Counted from the stretch's first letter, positions 7,337 to 16,530 are shown. The stretch is 64,000 nucleotides of DNA from Ruminococcus difficilis (GCF_016680995.1 NZ_JAEQMG010000048.1:248001-312000), one strand, 5' to 3'. The notes: a model not told the origin generated them from the sequence alone. A program made the numbers and translations.

Positions 7337-8335
7337 CTATTCGATGGTATACAATCCGACTTTGCTTCTCTGGATCAAGGTCGCGTCGATGACGTTGACC
7401 TCGCTGTCGCCGTCCACATCCGCGAGGGGCTTAAAGAAAGAGGTGGTGGCGATCCCGGCTTCATGCCGCTGTACACAGGTCGCGTCGATGATACTCACAC
7501 CACCGTCACCGTCCGCGTCACCTTTGATATAACGGGTCAAAAGCGGTAAAACATAATCGCCCTTAAAAGATGAGCCGGCGAGCTCTTCGAGCATATCGTC
7601 CGTCATCAATCCTGCGTCATACGCCTCTTTGAAACCGTACAGCCGGTCATTCACAAAGAGGAACGGCTCCGGATGGGAACATTCGAGCAGCCAGTCGCCG
7701 ATGCGCTCTTCGATCATGACAGTATAATAGCACAGATTCCGCACATAAAAGTGAACCGCATACACGTCCGAATCACGGAATTGATAATAATCTCTGAGAT
7801 CGATATCCCTCGCGGTGATGGTATGGCGGGGATCATAGTACTGCTCATTCGCGGCGGGAGCGATCATTTCGGTGATCGCCGTAGGCGTACTGTATGACCC
7901 ATAGGTATCCATATCCTGTACGATATCCAGTTGCGCCAGCTTGGGTACATTATCCTTCGATACTTCCGCGATGATGAACTCTGCGGCATCGGTCTGACAG
8001 ATGACCTTATACAACAAATCAGCGTTGTCATCGATAAAACCTTGCACATATGCACCGATGATCGCCGACATTTCTTTGCGGTAATACATCAGGTGCTCCT
8101 GCTGGTTCGTCCATGTATATTTTTGACTGATGATTTCCTCAACATGCTGTTTATCAGGACAAGGCTTTAAAAAGATATACACCCCTATCATGACTTCGGA
8201 AGGGTCATTGATCTCTTGGATCAACGCGGGGGTCAGCTTCTTCAAATAGTCATCATTGCTTTCAGCAGACGCCGCAACGGCGCCGCAGCTGAACAGCATG
8301 ATCAATACTAAGCATAATGCTATTACTCTTTTCAT
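7337..8335 (-). CDS. secreted dockerin protein, paralogue of its downstream neighbour
   Basis: 332 residues with a signal peptide (MKRVIALCLVLIMLFSCGAV, cleavage near Ala24). The N-terminal 150 residues are not recognised. A module at about 175-260 (VYAVHFYVRN through GLMTDDMLEELAG) matches the middle part of the 6227-7276 protein. The C-terminal dockerin has GDADGDGGVSIIDATCVQRH and ADVDGDSEVNVIDATLIQRS and ends LYTIE, nearly identical to its neighbour, so the pair arose by tandem duplication or conversion of the 3' end. AAAGGAGGAATTCAC precedes the ATG. Catalytic role unknown. Confidence 0.82.
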   Translation of the reverse strand: MKRVIALCLVLIMLFSCGAVAASAESNDDYLKKLTPALIQEINDPSEVMIGVYIFLKPCPDKQHVEEIISQKYTWTNQQEHLMYYRKEMSAIIGAYVQGFIDDNADLLYKVICQTDAAEFIIAEVSKDNVPKLAQLDIVQDMDTYGSYSTPTAITEMIAPAANEQYYDPRHTITARDIDLRDYYQFRDSDVYAVHFYVRNLCYYTVMIEERIGDWLLECSHPEPFLFVNDRLYGFKEAYDAGLMTDDMLEELAGSSFKGDYVLPLLTRYIKGDADGDGGVSIIDATCVQRHEAGIATTSFFKPLADVDGDSEVNVIDATLIQRSKVGLYTIE

Positions 8336-8377
8336 GTGAATTCCTCCTTTTGATTAATTATTGTAGGGGAGGGGCTT

Positions 8378-8462
8378 TGAGGAGTTGTCCAAATCTGTGA
8401 TTTGGCATACAACTCCCATGCAACAGCGCTCCAAGAGCACAGCGATTGGCTAAGCGCCACTG
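8378..8462. repeat. structured 85-nt repeat, copy 1
   Basis: TGAGGAGTTGTCCAAATC, then GATTTGG and ACAACTCC, which form a hairpin, followed by ATGCAACAGCGCTCCAAGAG and GATTGGCTAAGCGCCACTG. A second copy at 62806-62897 differs in loop sequences while keeping the pairing blocks. The remaining gap (8463-8547) holds nothing recognised. Confidence 0.7.
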
Positions 8463-8547
8463 TGCACCTCCCGCGGCAGTGTGTTGGAAAAAGAACCACG
8501 TTGGTTGAGGAAACAAAACGTTGCATCATTGTGGAATCATATCTGCC

Positions 8548-9384
8548 TTACACCGTCACCGTACCTCGTGCGAGCACCTTTCCGTTTTGATAAAACATAT
8601 ACTCAAAGGTCGTTGACGCTTCTCCGTAATCATAATCAACCGGTTCATACATAGCGAACACCATTCCGTTTTTCATCACAGTATACTGCACCGGCAGATC
8701 CTGCTGATCCTCCGCAACAATTGCGTAGCCAAGTTCCTGATACATACAGTAGATCGGCTCACCCTCTTCGATCATTGACGCGGGAAAGGTCGCGGTAAAG
8801 CAGAGCCCGCCCGCGGGAATTTCCCCCTGACCCTCCGTCGGGATCGGTACCTCCGGCGGCTCTGTCGGGATCGGCGGATCCGTTGGCTCGGGAGCTTGCG
8901 CCGACGGTACTCCCTGTGTCGGCTCCGCCGCGATCTCGGTAGGGATCACGATCTTTGATCCGGAACCATCCTTTTCCGTCGGAGCCGTGACGGATGCTTT
9001 TTCTCTTGCCGACTGCGGATGGGTCGGATTATCGATCACAGGATCACCCGCCGCGTCGGTTGGATAGACACGGGGCAATGTCGGGAGTATTGAATCGAGG
9101 CTCGGAACATCTCCGTCATCGGGAAATGTCACAGTATCAGCCGCGTCGGTCGGCTGTACATCGTCAGCAACGTTGTCTTGCAATTTGATCGGCGCATGAT
9201 CGCCGAAGGACAAATAGGTCAGCAACCCGATCACGCTCACCAGCACGATACTTGCCGCGGCGGCGACACGGTACAGCGGAAAGGCGCGCTTTTTTTGCGG
9301 AAGCTCCGGGATGGCGGCGGCGTTTTTGATCCACTGCTCGGGCGCTTTGATGTTATTCAGACTGTCAAAGTTCAGCTTTTTCAT
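8548..9384 (-). CDS. membrane-anchored extracytoplasmic protein, probable anti-sigma factor partner
   Basis: 278 residues: a short cytoplasmic N-terminus (about 1-40, WIKNAAAIPELPQKKRAF), one membrane helix (about 43-64, RVAAAASIVLVSVIGLLTYL), then a long Pro/Thr/Asp-rich stalk (IPTEPPEVPIPTE) and a beta-rich C-terminal domain. Start ATG 9384 has GGAGGTGA five bases upstream and overlaps the sigma gene stop by 20 bp, so the two are coupled. Layout and location fit an anti-sigma factor that holds the neighbouring ECF sigma at the membrane. No ZAS-type His-Cys motif is seen, so the class is uncertain. Confidence 0.65.
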   Translation of the reverse strand: MKKLNFDSLNNIKAPEQWIKNAAAIPELPQKKRAFPLYRVAAAASIVLVSVIGLLTYLSFGDHAPIKLQDNVADDVQPTDAADTVTFPDDGDVPSLDSILPTLPRVYPTDAAGDPVIDNPTHPQSAREKASVTAPTEKDGSGSKIVIPTEIAAEPTQGVPSAQAPEPTDPPIPTEPPEVPIPTEGQGEIPAGGLCFTATFPASMIEEGEPIYCMYQELGYAIVAEDQQDLPVQYTVMKNGMVFAMYEPVDYDYGEASTTFEYMFYQNGKVLARGTVTV

Positions 9385-9865
9385 CCTCGTCACCTCCATA
9401 GATTTGTTTGAGCTTCTCCCTGCCGCGCTTTAAGAGCGTTTTCACGGTGTTGGGATTTTTGCCGAGTATTTCGGCGATCTCCGCGACCTTGTACTGCTCG
9501 CAGTAGTACAGATACAGCACCTCGCGGTATTTCGGCTCGGTGCGCATCAGCGCCCATGAAACATCGCGCTCATTATCCCGCCATTCGACCGGCTCGCGGC
9601 TGAGATTCTCGAGGGAGAGAAAGCGGCGGTTTTTCGCGATATAATTGCGGCATTCATTGATGGCGACGCGGATCAGCCATGCTTTCAGATGGGTTTCGGA
9701 TCGGAAGTCGGGAGACTTTTGAAAGAGCTTGATAAAGGTATTCTGAAAGCAATCCTCGGCGTCAGCCCATTTTTGCAGCCGCATCACACATACGCCCGCG
9801 ACCGTGTCGGCATATTTTTTCAGTACGTCATCGTAACTCAGCCCGGCAAAGGTCTTGTCAGCCAT
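9365..9865 (-). CDS. ECF-family RNA polymerase sigma factor (sigma-70 group 4)
   Basis: 166 residues with region 2 (DAEDCFQNTFIKLFQ near 36-50, then WLIRVAINECRNYI) and region 4 (YREVLYLYYCEQYKVAEIAE through NTVKTLLKRGREKLK, near 113-153), and no region 3, as in ECF sigmas. It should direct RNA polymerase to a small extracytoplasmic-stress regulon. Start 9865 is chosen because AAGGAGG lies between it and an upstream ATG at 9886. The regulon is not visible here. Confidence 0.93.
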   Translation of the reverse strand: MADKTFAGLSYDDVLKKYADTVAGVCVMRLQKWADAEDCFQNTFIKLFQKSPDFRSETHLKAWLIRVAINECRNYIAKNRRFLSLENLSREPVEWRDNERDVSWALMRTEPKYREVLYLYYCEQYKVAEIAEILGKNPNTVKTLLKRGREKLKQIYGGDEDEKAEL

Positions 9866-9976
9866 CGCTTTATCTCCCTCCTTCATTAATAATACAATTG
9901 AAACACCGTTTTGGTTTCAATAAATCAGAAAAAATTTCCCGGAATAAGCAATGGGTATCTTACCATTTATTCGGGT

Positions 9977-10110
9977 GAGATTGCCACATCGTCGTCACTC
10001 GCCGTACTCGATAAGCGTATCCGGTCGGTACGCTTTGATCTCGTGTGGCGGTTCCTCCTCTCCCCACCGTGCAAAGCGCGTCGGGGACCCCAAACAGCCC
10101 TCGCAATGAC
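9977..10110. repeat. inverted CATTGCGAGG-type dispersed repeat
   Basis: GAGATTGCCACATCG at the left and CCCTCGCAATGAC at the right give the reverse orientation of the 6108-6158 repeat with a longer middle. It occupies most of the gap between the sigma gene and the HdeD-like gene. Confidence 0.65.
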
Positions 10111-10126
10111 AATGCTAAGTATATTG

Positions 10127-10165
10127 AAAAAACCTCCGAATGTAAAAGAACACTCAGAGGTTTTT
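10127..10165. terminator. bidirectional hairpin terminator
   Basis: AAAAAACCTCCGAATGT pairs with ACACTCAGAGGTTTTT, an imperfect stem with A and T runs on both sides. It follows the stop of the HdeD-like gene (minus strand). Confidence 0.65.
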
Positions 10166-10183
10166 GTAATAATCAAATAACGA

Positions 10184-10705
10184 TTACAACGGTCTCAAAC
10201 GATTGCCGCCGATGCAGCCTAAAACGATCAGATCGATTCCTTCCACGATGAAGTAGCAGCTCGCCATAACACCGAGAGCACCCGCGAAGATAGCCGGATT
10301 GGTGAACGAATAGATACCGGCACAAATCACGAGGATCGAGACGATCAGTCCCAGCACGAACAATCCGCCGCTGACAAACCTTCTCATACGGATCACGTTG
10401 ACCAAGCCGAAGATACCGCGGATGACGAACCAAGCCGCCATGATATACAGCATGATCGTTTCTGTCATGAACGACATGTTGGGAGAGAACAGGATAAAGC
10501 CGCCCGCGATCAGGGACAGGATTCCCAGAACGATGCCCGGAACAAAGCGAAATCTGATGCTGTCGATCAGGAACGTGATACCGGTCACAAACAGCAGGAT
10601 CATGAAAAAGTACATCAGGCTGAGGGTGGTCGCGATCGGTGATGCAGCACAAACGATACCGCCGATCACCATCAGGATACCGACAATGACCATAAATACT
10701 GACAT
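10184..10705 (-). CDS. DUF308/HdeD-family membrane protein
   Basis: 173 residues, almost entirely hydrophobic with about six membrane helices arranged as three repeated hairpins, e.g. VFMVIVGILMVIGGIVC and GIVLGILSLIAGGFILFS. This is the pattern of the HdeD/DUF308 family, linked in enterobacteria to acid resistance but of unknown function here. Start 10705 has AAAGGAG eight bases upstream; an open extension to 10828 lacks a ribosome site. It is a single gene between two terminators. Confidence 0.75.
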   Translation of the reverse strand: MSVFMVIVGILMVIGGIVCAASPIATTLSLMYFFMILLFVTGITFLIDSIRFRFVPGIVLGILSLIAGGFILFSPNMSFMTETIMLYIMAAWFVIRGIFGLVNVIRMRRFVSGGLFVLGLIVSILVICAGIYSFTNPAIFAGALGVMASCYFIVEGIDLIVLGCIGGNRLRPL

Positions 10706-10804
10706 AATATAACTCCTTTCTTTATAATTTGTCACTTCTATTATAATATCAGATGAAAACACTGTCAACAAAAAATCATGTGTTCTTCCATTTTTCCAAA
10801 ACGC

Positions 10805-10836
10805 AAAAAGCGCTGTGACCGAAATCACAGCGCCTT
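10805..10836 (-). terminator. intrinsic terminator of ppdK
   Basis: On the minus strand GCGCTGTGA pairs with TCACAGCGC around TTTCGG and is followed by TTTTT. It lies 33 bases after the ppdK stop. Confidence 0.8.
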
Positions 10837-10868
10837 GTTATTGGGTTAAACTATTATTCTGTCAACTC

Positions 10869-13496
10869 TTACTTGTTGCTGATAGCAGCCTGAGCAGCAG
10901 CCAGACGAGCGATCGGAACACGGAAGGGTGAGCAGGATACATAGTCAAGACCGATCTTGTGGCAGAACTCAACAGAAGTCGGGTCGCCGCCGTGCTCGCC
11001 GCAGATACCGATATGGAGTGCGGGATTGACGGGCTTGCCGAGCTTGATCGCCATATCCATCAGTTTGCCTACGCCGGTCTGATCGAGCTTAGCGAACGGA
11101 TCGTTCTCAAAGATCTTGGCGTCATAGTAAGCGTCGAGGAACTTGCCCGCGTCGTCACGGCTGAAGCCGAAGGTCATCTGAGTCAGGTCGTTGGTACCGA
11201 AGCAGAAGAAGTCAGCCTCGGTCGCGATCTCGTCAGCAGTCAGAGCAGCTCTCGGGATCTCGATCATGGTACCTACCTCATACTTGAGATCAGCGCCTGC
11301 AGCGGCGATCTCAGCGTCAGCGGTCTCTACAACGAACTTCTTGACATACTTGAGCTCCTTGATGTCGCCGACGAGCGGGATCATGATCTCGGGAACGAGT
11401 GTCCAATCGGGATGAGCCTTCTTGACGTTGATCGCAGCGCGGATAACAGCCTTGGTCTGCATCTTAGCGATCTCGGGATAGGTGACAGCCAGACGGCAGC
11501 CGCGGTGACCCATCATCGGGTTGAACTCGTGCAGAGAAGCGATCAGAGCCTTGATATCCTCAACGCTCTTGCCCTGAGCCTTAGCCAGCGCCTCGATGTC
11601 AGCTTCCTCGGTGGGAACGAACTCGTGCAGAGGCGGATCCAGGAAGCGGATGGTTACGGGGTTGCCTTCGAGCGCTTCATACAGCTTCTCGAAGTCGCCC
11701 TGCTGATAAGGCAGGATCTTATCCAGAGCAGCCTCGCGCTCTTCTACGGTATCGGCACAGATCATCTCGCGGAACGCGGCGATTCTGTCAGCCTCAAAGA
11801 ACATATGCTCGGTACGGCACAGACCGATACCCTCAGCGCCCAGCTCACGAGCCTTCTTAGCGTCAGCGGGAGTATCAGCGTTGGTGCGAACCTTCAGGGT
11901 TCTGTACTTGTCAGCCCAATCCATGACGCGGCCGAACTCACCGGCGATGGTAGCGTCAACAGTGGGGATGATGCCGTCATAGATGTTACCGGTAGAACCG
12001 TCGATGGAGATATAATCGCCCTCGTGATAGGTCTTGCCGGCGAGAGTGAACTGCTTGTTCTCCTCATCCATAGCGATGTCGGAGCAGCCGGATACGCAGC
12101 AGGTACCCATACCGCGAGCGACAACAGCCGCGTGAGAGGTCATACCGCCGCGAACGGTCAGGATGCCCTGAGCAGCCTTCATACCCTCGATATCCTCGGG
12201 AGAGGTCTCGAGACGAACCAGAACGACCTTTTCGCCTGCGCCGCCCTGAGCCTTAGCATCCTCAGCGGTGAAGACGACCTTACCGCAGGCAGCGCCGGGA
12301 GAAGCGCCCAGGCCCTTGCCTACCGGAGTAGCAGCCTTGAGCTCTTTTGCGTCGAACTGCGGATGCAGGAGTGTATCGAGGTTTCTGGGGTCGATCATCA
12401 GAACGGCCTCTTCCTCGGTTCTCATACCCTCGTCAACGAGGTCGCAAGCGATCTTCAGAGCCGCCTGAGCGGTACGCTTGCCGTTTCTTGTCTGAAGCAT
12501 ATAGAGCTTGCCGTGCTCAACGGTGAACTCCATATCCTGCATATCTCTGTAGTGATCCTCGAGGGTCTTGCAAACCTCAACGAACTGAGCGAATGCCTCG
12601 GGGAACTTCTGCTCCATCTCGGAGATGTGCATGGGGGTACGAACGCCTGCAACAACGTCTTCGCCCTGTGCGTTGGTCAGGAACTCACCGAACAGACCCT
12701 TGTCGCCGGTAGCGGGATCGCGGGTGAACGCAACGCCGGTACCGCAGTCGTCGCCCATGTTACCGAACGCCATCGACTGGACATTTACGGCAGTACCCCA
12801 GCTGTAGGGGATATCGTTGTCGCGGCGATATACGTTCGCGCGGGGGTTATCCCAAGAACGGAATACAGCCTTGACAGCGCCCATGAGCTGCTCCTTGGGA
12901 TCGGTCGGGAAATCCTCGCCGATCTTCGCCTTGTACTCAGCCTTGAACTTGCCAGCGAGTTCCTTGAGGTCCTCAGCGGTCAGCTCGACGTCCTGAGTAA
13001 CGCCGCGGTCAGCCTTCATCTCGTCGATGAGCTCTTCAAAATACTTCTTACCGACTTCCATAACAACGTCGGAATACATCTGGATAAATCTTCTGTAGCA
13101 GTCCCAAGCCCAGCGGGGATTACCGCTCTGTACAGCGATGGTCTCTACAACTTCCTCGTTCAGACCGAGGTTCAGGATGGTGTCCATCATACCGGGCATG
13201 GAAGCACGCGCGCCGGAACGAACGGATACGAGAAGCGGATTCTCCTTGTCACCGAACTTCTTACCGGTGATCTCTTCCATTTTACCGATATACTCATTGA
13301 TCTGATCCTGGATCTCAGGATTGATCTGGCGGCCGTCCTCATAATACTGAGTACAAGCCTCTGTGGTGATCGTGAAGCCCTGAGGAACAGGCAGACCGAT
13401 GTTGGTCATCTCAGCGAGGTTAGCACCTTTACCGCCGAGAAGTTCTCTCATGTCAGCGTTACCTTCTTTAAAAAGGTAAACCCATTTTTTGCTCAT
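10869..13496 (-). CDS. ppdK: pyruvate, phosphate dikinase
   Basis: 875 residues, the normal length. It interconverts pyruvate + ATP + Pi and PEP + AMP + PPi in the cytoplasm; in clostridial gut anaerobes it often replaces or supports pyruvate kinase. Order: ATP-grasp nucleotide domain (GGKGANLAEMTNIGLPVPQG at about 22-41), swivelling phosphohistidine domain with the catalytic His in GGMTSHAAVVARGMG (near 450), and the PEP-binding TIM barrel with GICGEHGGDPTS, containing the acid-base Cys, near 830. AGGAGGAGATTCC precedes the ATG. Single gene with its own promoter and terminator. A long antisense frame lies opposite but is a shadow. Confidence 0.98.
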   Translation of the reverse strand: MSKKWVYLFKEGNADMRELLGGKGANLAEMTNIGLPVPQGFTITTEACTQYYEDGRQINPEIQDQINEYIGKMEEITGKKFGDKENPLLVSVRSGARASMPGMMDTILNLGLNEEVVETIAVQSGNPRWAWDCYRRFIQMYSDVVMEVGKKYFEELIDEMKADRGVTQDVELTAEDLKELAGKFKAEYKAKIGEDFPTDPKEQLMGAVKAVFRSWDNPRANVYRRDNDIPYSWGTAVNVQSMAFGNMGDDCGTGVAFTRDPATGDKGLFGEFLTNAQGEDVVAGVRTPMHISEMEQKFPEAFAQFVEVCKTLEDHYRDMQDMEFTVEHGKLYMLQTRNGKRTAQAALKIACDLVDEGMRTEEEAVLMIDPRNLDTLLHPQFDAKELKAATPVGKGLGASPGAACGKVVFTAEDAKAQGGAGEKVVLVRLETSPEDIEGMKAAQGILTVRGGMTSHAAVVARGMGTCCVSGCSDIAMDEENKQFTLAGKTYHEGDYISIDGSTGNIYDGIIPTVDATIAGEFGRVMDWADKYRTLKVRTNADTPADAKKARELGAEGIGLCRTEHMFFEADRIAAFREMICADTVEEREAALDKILPYQQGDFEKLYEALEGNPVTIRFLDPPLHEFVPTEEADIEALAKAQGKSVEDIKALIASLHEFNPMMGHRGCRLAVTYPEIAKMQTKAVIRAAINVKKAHPDWTLVPEIMIPLVGDIKELKYVKKFVVETADAEIAAAGADLKYEVGTMIEIPRAALTADEIATEADFFCFGTNDLTQMTFGFSRDDAGKFLDAYYDAKIFENDPFAKLDQTGVGKLMDMAIKLGKPVNPALHIGICGEHGGDPTSVEFCHKIGLDYVSCSPFRVPIARLAAAQAAISNK

Positions 13497-13569
13497 TGGA
13501 ATCTCCTCCTAAAAGTTTGTTATAGTAAGGACTGCGGCATATTTTGCCACAGCATACATATACAACTGT

Positions 13570-13598
13570 ATTATAACAAAACCCGCGCGAAAATACTA
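13570..13598 (-). promoter_or_regulatory. extended -10 promoter of ppdK
   Basis: TGTTATAAT on the minus strand (-10 hexamer 13575-13570) with only a weak -35 (TAGTAT, 13598-13593) at 17 bases. Confidence 0.55.
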
Positions 13599-13701
13599 TA
13601 CAAAAGAGAAAAAAAGCCAAAAAAAGGGGCACAAAAGTCATTCGTATATTTTGTGGATATTGTTGAAAATGATAAAATTGTCATATTTTTGTAATTAGTT
13701 C

Positions 13702-13729
13702 TTGCAAATAAAAAAATATATGCGATAAT
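13702..13729 (+). promoter_or_regulatory. possible promoter of the glmU-prs-pth-mfd cluster
   Basis: TTGCAA (13702-13707), a 16-base spacer and GATAAT (13724-13729), about 170 bases before glmU. The spacing is slightly short, so support is moderate. Confidence 0.4.
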
Positions 13730-13776
13730 AGTATTATCTACGAGAGCGCCCAAGTGCGCTGTGTGCAGTAAAAAAA

Positions 13777-13804
13777 GAATAATGAATAGTGAATAATGAA
13801 TGAG
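13777..13804. repeat. heptamer tandem array (GAATAAT/GAATAGT)
   Basis: Four 7-base units: GAATAAT GAATAGT and GAATAAT GAATGAG. It is one of several 7-bp-period arrays in the window (16531, 16620, 61896, 62041, 62776, 62985). Confidence 0.6.
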
Positions 13805-13897
13805 ATTTGCTCCGCTCGGACAATACTCTTCTGTGATTGTTTGCACAGCTCGTTCGGTGTGATCCGTTTTCACTATGACTTTTTGTGAGGTTAATTC

Positions 13898-14644
13898 ATG
13901 AACAATAAATGTGCCGTTATCCTCGCCGGCGGCGAAGGAAAACGAATGAAATCCGATATTCCGAAGCCCATGAATGAAGTACTGGGCAAGCCGATGCTCC
14001 GCTGGGTCATCGACGCGGTCAAGGCGGCGGGGATCGACGACATCTGTGTCGTCACCGGCTTCAAGACCGAGGTCACCGAAGCGTATCTTGACTCCCTTCC
14101 CTTTGCGGTATCTCATGTACTGCAGAGCGAACGTCTCGGCACGGGTCATGCCGTGATGATGGCGAAGGATTTTCTTAACGAAAAAGGCGGCGACGTTGTG
14201 ATCCTGTGCGGTGACGCGCCGTTCATGGACACCGAAACCATCGCCGACGCATACAACGATCATAACGAGAGCGGCGCTTCCGCGACCGTCATCAGCGCAA
14301 TGCTCGACGACCCGACCGGCTACGGCAGGATCGTCCGCAATGCCGACGGCACCTTGAAGAATATCGTTGAACAGAAAGAAGCCGATGAAGCGACCCTCAA
14401 GATCCAAGAGGTCAACTCCGGCGGCTACTGGTTCGATACCGCCGATCTGCTCAGCGTGCTGGACAATATCAAAGCAAATAATTTCGCAAAAGAATATTAT
14501 CTGCCCGACGCGCTTTATCTGCTCTTGCAAAACGGCAAAAAGGTCGGCGCTTTCACGGCGCAATCGCCCGACACCGTCCTCGGCGCCAACGATCCCGCGC
14601 AGCTGGCTGAGCTGAATGAGATCGCGAGAGCAAAGGGGTATTAA
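13898..14644 (+). CDS. glmU: GlmU-type UDP-GlcNAc pyrophosphorylase, uridylyltransferase domain only
   Basis: 248 residues. The nucleotidyltransferase signature AVILAGGEGKRMKSDIPKPM is at 6-25, followed by the substrate motifs GTGHAVMMA near 86 and VILCGDAPFMD near 100, and the metal/uridine region YGRIVRN and EVNSGGYWFD. It activates GlcNAc-1-P to UDP-GlcNAc for peptidoglycan. Full GlmU is about 450 residues with a left-handed beta-helix acetyltransferase; here the protein stops after the N-terminal domain and a miniature repeat starts directly after the stop codon. Gene order glmU-prs-pth-mfd supports the name. The acetyltransferase activity must be elsewhere or supplied by another enzyme. 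Confidence 0.88.
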   Translation: MNNKCAVILAGGEGKRMKSDIPKPMNEVLGKPMLRWVIDAVKAAGIDDICVVTGFKTEVTEAYLDSLPFAVSHVLQSERLGTGHAVMMAKDFLNEKGGDVVILCGDAPFMDTETIADAYNDHNESGASATVISAMLDDPTGYGRIVRNADGTLKNIVEQKEADEATLKIQEVNSGGYWFDTADLLSVLDNIKANNFAKEYYLPDALYLLLQNGKKVGAFTAQSPDTVLGANDPAQLAELNEIARAKGY

Positions 14645-14784
14645 AGCCTCCCTTTCCTAAGGGAGGTGGGCAAATCGGCTTGCCGATTTGGTCGGAGGGT
14701 TGCTCATCCCCTTTGGTAGTATCCATCATGAAATGATTCAACCCTCAGTCACTTCGCGACAGCTCCCTTGGGAAAGGGAGCCTG
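14645..14784. repeat. complete miniature inverted-repeat element (CCTCCCTTTCC family)
   Basis: AGCCTCCCTTTCCTAAGGGA at the left, CCCTTGGGAAAGGGAGCCT at the right, with an inner hairpin CAAATCGGC/GCCGATTTG and blocks GGTCGGAGGGTTG and CAACCCTCAGTCAC. It starts at the base after the glmU stop codon. Confidence 0.8.
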
Positions 14785-14847
14785 AACCGCATCCAAACCG
14801 CAAGGTTAATATACATTATTACAATAATTCATTTAGGGGGACACATA

Positions 14848-15807
14848 ATGAATTCACACGGTAAGGACATCAAGATTTTTACGCTCAACTCCAACAAGGC
14901 TGTCGCTCACGGCATTGCGGATTGCTTAGGTATCCCGCTCGGTAAGAGCGACTGCGCCACCTTCTCGGACGGAGAGATCGCGGTATCTCTGCATGAATCC
15001 GTCCGCGGTTCCGACTGCTTCATCGTGCAGTCGACCTGCTCGCCCGTCAACGACAACCTCATGGAGCTTTTGATAATGATCGACGCGATGAAGAGAGCTT
15101 CCGCTTCCTCCATCACCGCCGTTGTTCCGTACTTCGGCTACGCGCGTCAGGATCGTAAAGCCAAGGCTCGTGATCCGATCTCTTCCAAGCTGGTTGCCGA
15201 CCTGATCACCACCGCCGGCGCGGACCGTCTGTTGACGATGGATCTGCACGCGGCTCAGATCCAGGGCTTCTTCAACATCCCCGTCGACCATCTTGTCGGC
15301 GCGCCGATGCTCGCGAAGCACATGAAGAAGAAGGTCGAGGGTCACGCGGACGAATTTGTTGTCGTATCTCCCGACCTCGGTTCCGTTACCAGAGCGCGTA
15401 ACTTCGCGGCTAAGATCGGCTGCCCCATCGCGATCATCGACAAACGCAGACAGCGCGCCAATGTTTCCGAAGTCATGAACATCATCGGTGAGGTCAGGGG
15501 CAAAAAGTGCATCCTCGTCGACGATATGATCGACACCGCCGGCACCCTGTGCAACGCCGCGAACGCGATCGTCGAAAAGGGAGGCGCTACCGAGGTATAC
15601 GCCTGCGCTTCTCACGCGGTACTTTCCGGACCCGCGATCGACCGTATCCGCGACAGCGCGATCAAGGAATGTATCCTGCTGGATACCGTTCCGATCCCCG
15701 AGGAGAAGATGCTCGACAAGTTCACCGTGCTCTCCACCGCTCCGCTCTTTGCCGAGGCGATCGAGAGGATCTACGAGGACAAGCCGGTTTCTCCGATGTT
15801 TGTATAA
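14848..15807 (+). CDS. prs: ribose-phosphate pyrophosphokinase
   Basis: 319 residues. It makes PRPP from ribose-5-phosphate and ATP for nucleotide, His, Trp and NAD synthesis. Visible motifs: the [16 protein letters not shown] block near 39-54, [14 protein letters not shown] near 96-109, the metal/ribose region [12 protein letters not shown] near 131-142, the flexible-loop KRR near 196, and the PRPP-binding loop [14 protein letters not shown] near 218-231. It follows glmU after a repeat; GGGGG lies before the ATG. Confidence 0.97.
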   Translation: MNSHGKDIKIFTLNSNKAVAHGIADCLGIPLGKSDCATFSDGEIAVSLHESVRGSDCFIVQSTCSPVNDNLMELLIMIDAMKRASASSITAVVPYFGYARQDRKAKARDPISSKLVADLITTAGADRLLTMDLHAAQIQGFFNIPVDHLVGAPMLAKHMKKKVEGHADEFVVVSPDLGSVTRARNFAAKIGCPIAIIDKRRQRANVSEVMNIIGEVRGKKCILVDDMIDTAGTLCNAANAIVEKGGATEVYACASHAVLSGPAIDRIRDSAIKECILLDTVPIPEEKMLDKFTVLSTAPLFAEAIERIYEDKPVSPMFV

Positions 15808-15812
15808 CAAAT

Positions 15813-15859
15813 GTCATTGCGATCTTTCGATCTGAGTATCGGGAGTGTGGCAATCTCAA
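15813..15859. repeat. CATTGCGA...GGCAATCTC dispersed repeat
   Basis: GTCATTGCGATCTTTCGATC and GTGTGGCAATCTCAATCG, a short copy of the family at 6108-6158, between prs and pth. Confidence 0.65.
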
Positions 15860-15913
15860 TCGATTTATTGTGAAAGGGAGCCTTACCGCTCCCTTTCTTT
15901 GGAGTATAAACAA

Positions 15914-16513
15914 ATGCTTTTCAAAAAGAAAGAATTCACCAACAACAGCATCGAATACATCATCGTCGGACTCGGCAACCCCGGCAAGCAGTATGAGGGC
16001 ACCCGCCATAACGCGGGCTTCATCGCCATCAACTATATCGCCGAGGAGCTGGGTGTGAAGATCAACAAGATCAAATTCAAATCCACCGTCGGTGAGGCGA
16101 GAATCAGCGGCAAGCGCTGTCTGCTGATGAAGCCCTCCACCTATATGAACCTCAGCGGTCAGGCGGTCACCGAGGCGATGAATTTCTACAAGATCCCGCC
16201 CCAACAGGTTGTGATACTGTCTGATGACATCTCCCTTGACGTCGGCGTGATCCGCATCCGCCGCAAGGGCTCGGACGGCGGGCAAAAGGGACTGCAGAAC
16301 ATCATCTATCTCAGCGGCTCCGACGAGTTCCCGCGCGTCAAGATCGGCATCGGCAAAAAGCCGCATCCCGATTACGAGCTCAAGGACTGGGTGCTCAGCC
16401 GCTTTACCGACAAGGACAAAAAGCTCATCGCCGAGCGTCTGCCCGATATCAAGGGCGCGGTGGAACACATCGTGGACGGCGACATCGACAAGGCGATGAA
16501 CCTTTACAATTAA
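15914..16513 (+). CDS. pth: peptidyl-tRNA hydrolase
   Basis: 199 residues. It recycles peptidyl-tRNA released from stalled ribosomes. GLGNPGKQYEGTRHNAGF near 20-37 carries the conserved Asn and catalytic His; KPSTYMNLSGQAV near 76-88 and SDDISLDVG near 104-112 are the other family blocks, and GSDGGQKGLQNII follows. Start 15914 has GGAG ten bases upstream; the open stretch before it lies in a dispersed repeat. The short basic N-terminal extension (MLFKKKEFTNNS) precedes the usual start. Confidence 0.95.
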   Translation: MLFKKKEFTNNSIEYIIVGLGNPGKQYEGTRHNAGFIAINYIAEELGVKINKIKFKSTVGEARISGKRCLLMKPSTYMNLSGQAVTEAMNFYKIPPQQVVILSDDISLDVGVIRIRRKGSDGGQKGLQNIIYLSGSDEFPRVKIGIGKKPHPDYELKDWVLSRFTDKDKKLIAERLPDIKGAVEHIVDGDIDKAMNLYN

Positions 16514-16530
16514 CGCACAGCGTTAATTGC

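Noticed and set aside
10959..13694. 911-codon open frame on the plus strand
   Set aside because: Lies opposite ppdK, has no ribosome site, low-complexity Leu/Ser/Gly composition, and follows from the codon bias of the real gene.
13571..14563. 330-codon frame antisense to glmU
   Set aside because: Overlaps a well-supported gene and has no domain or ribosome site.
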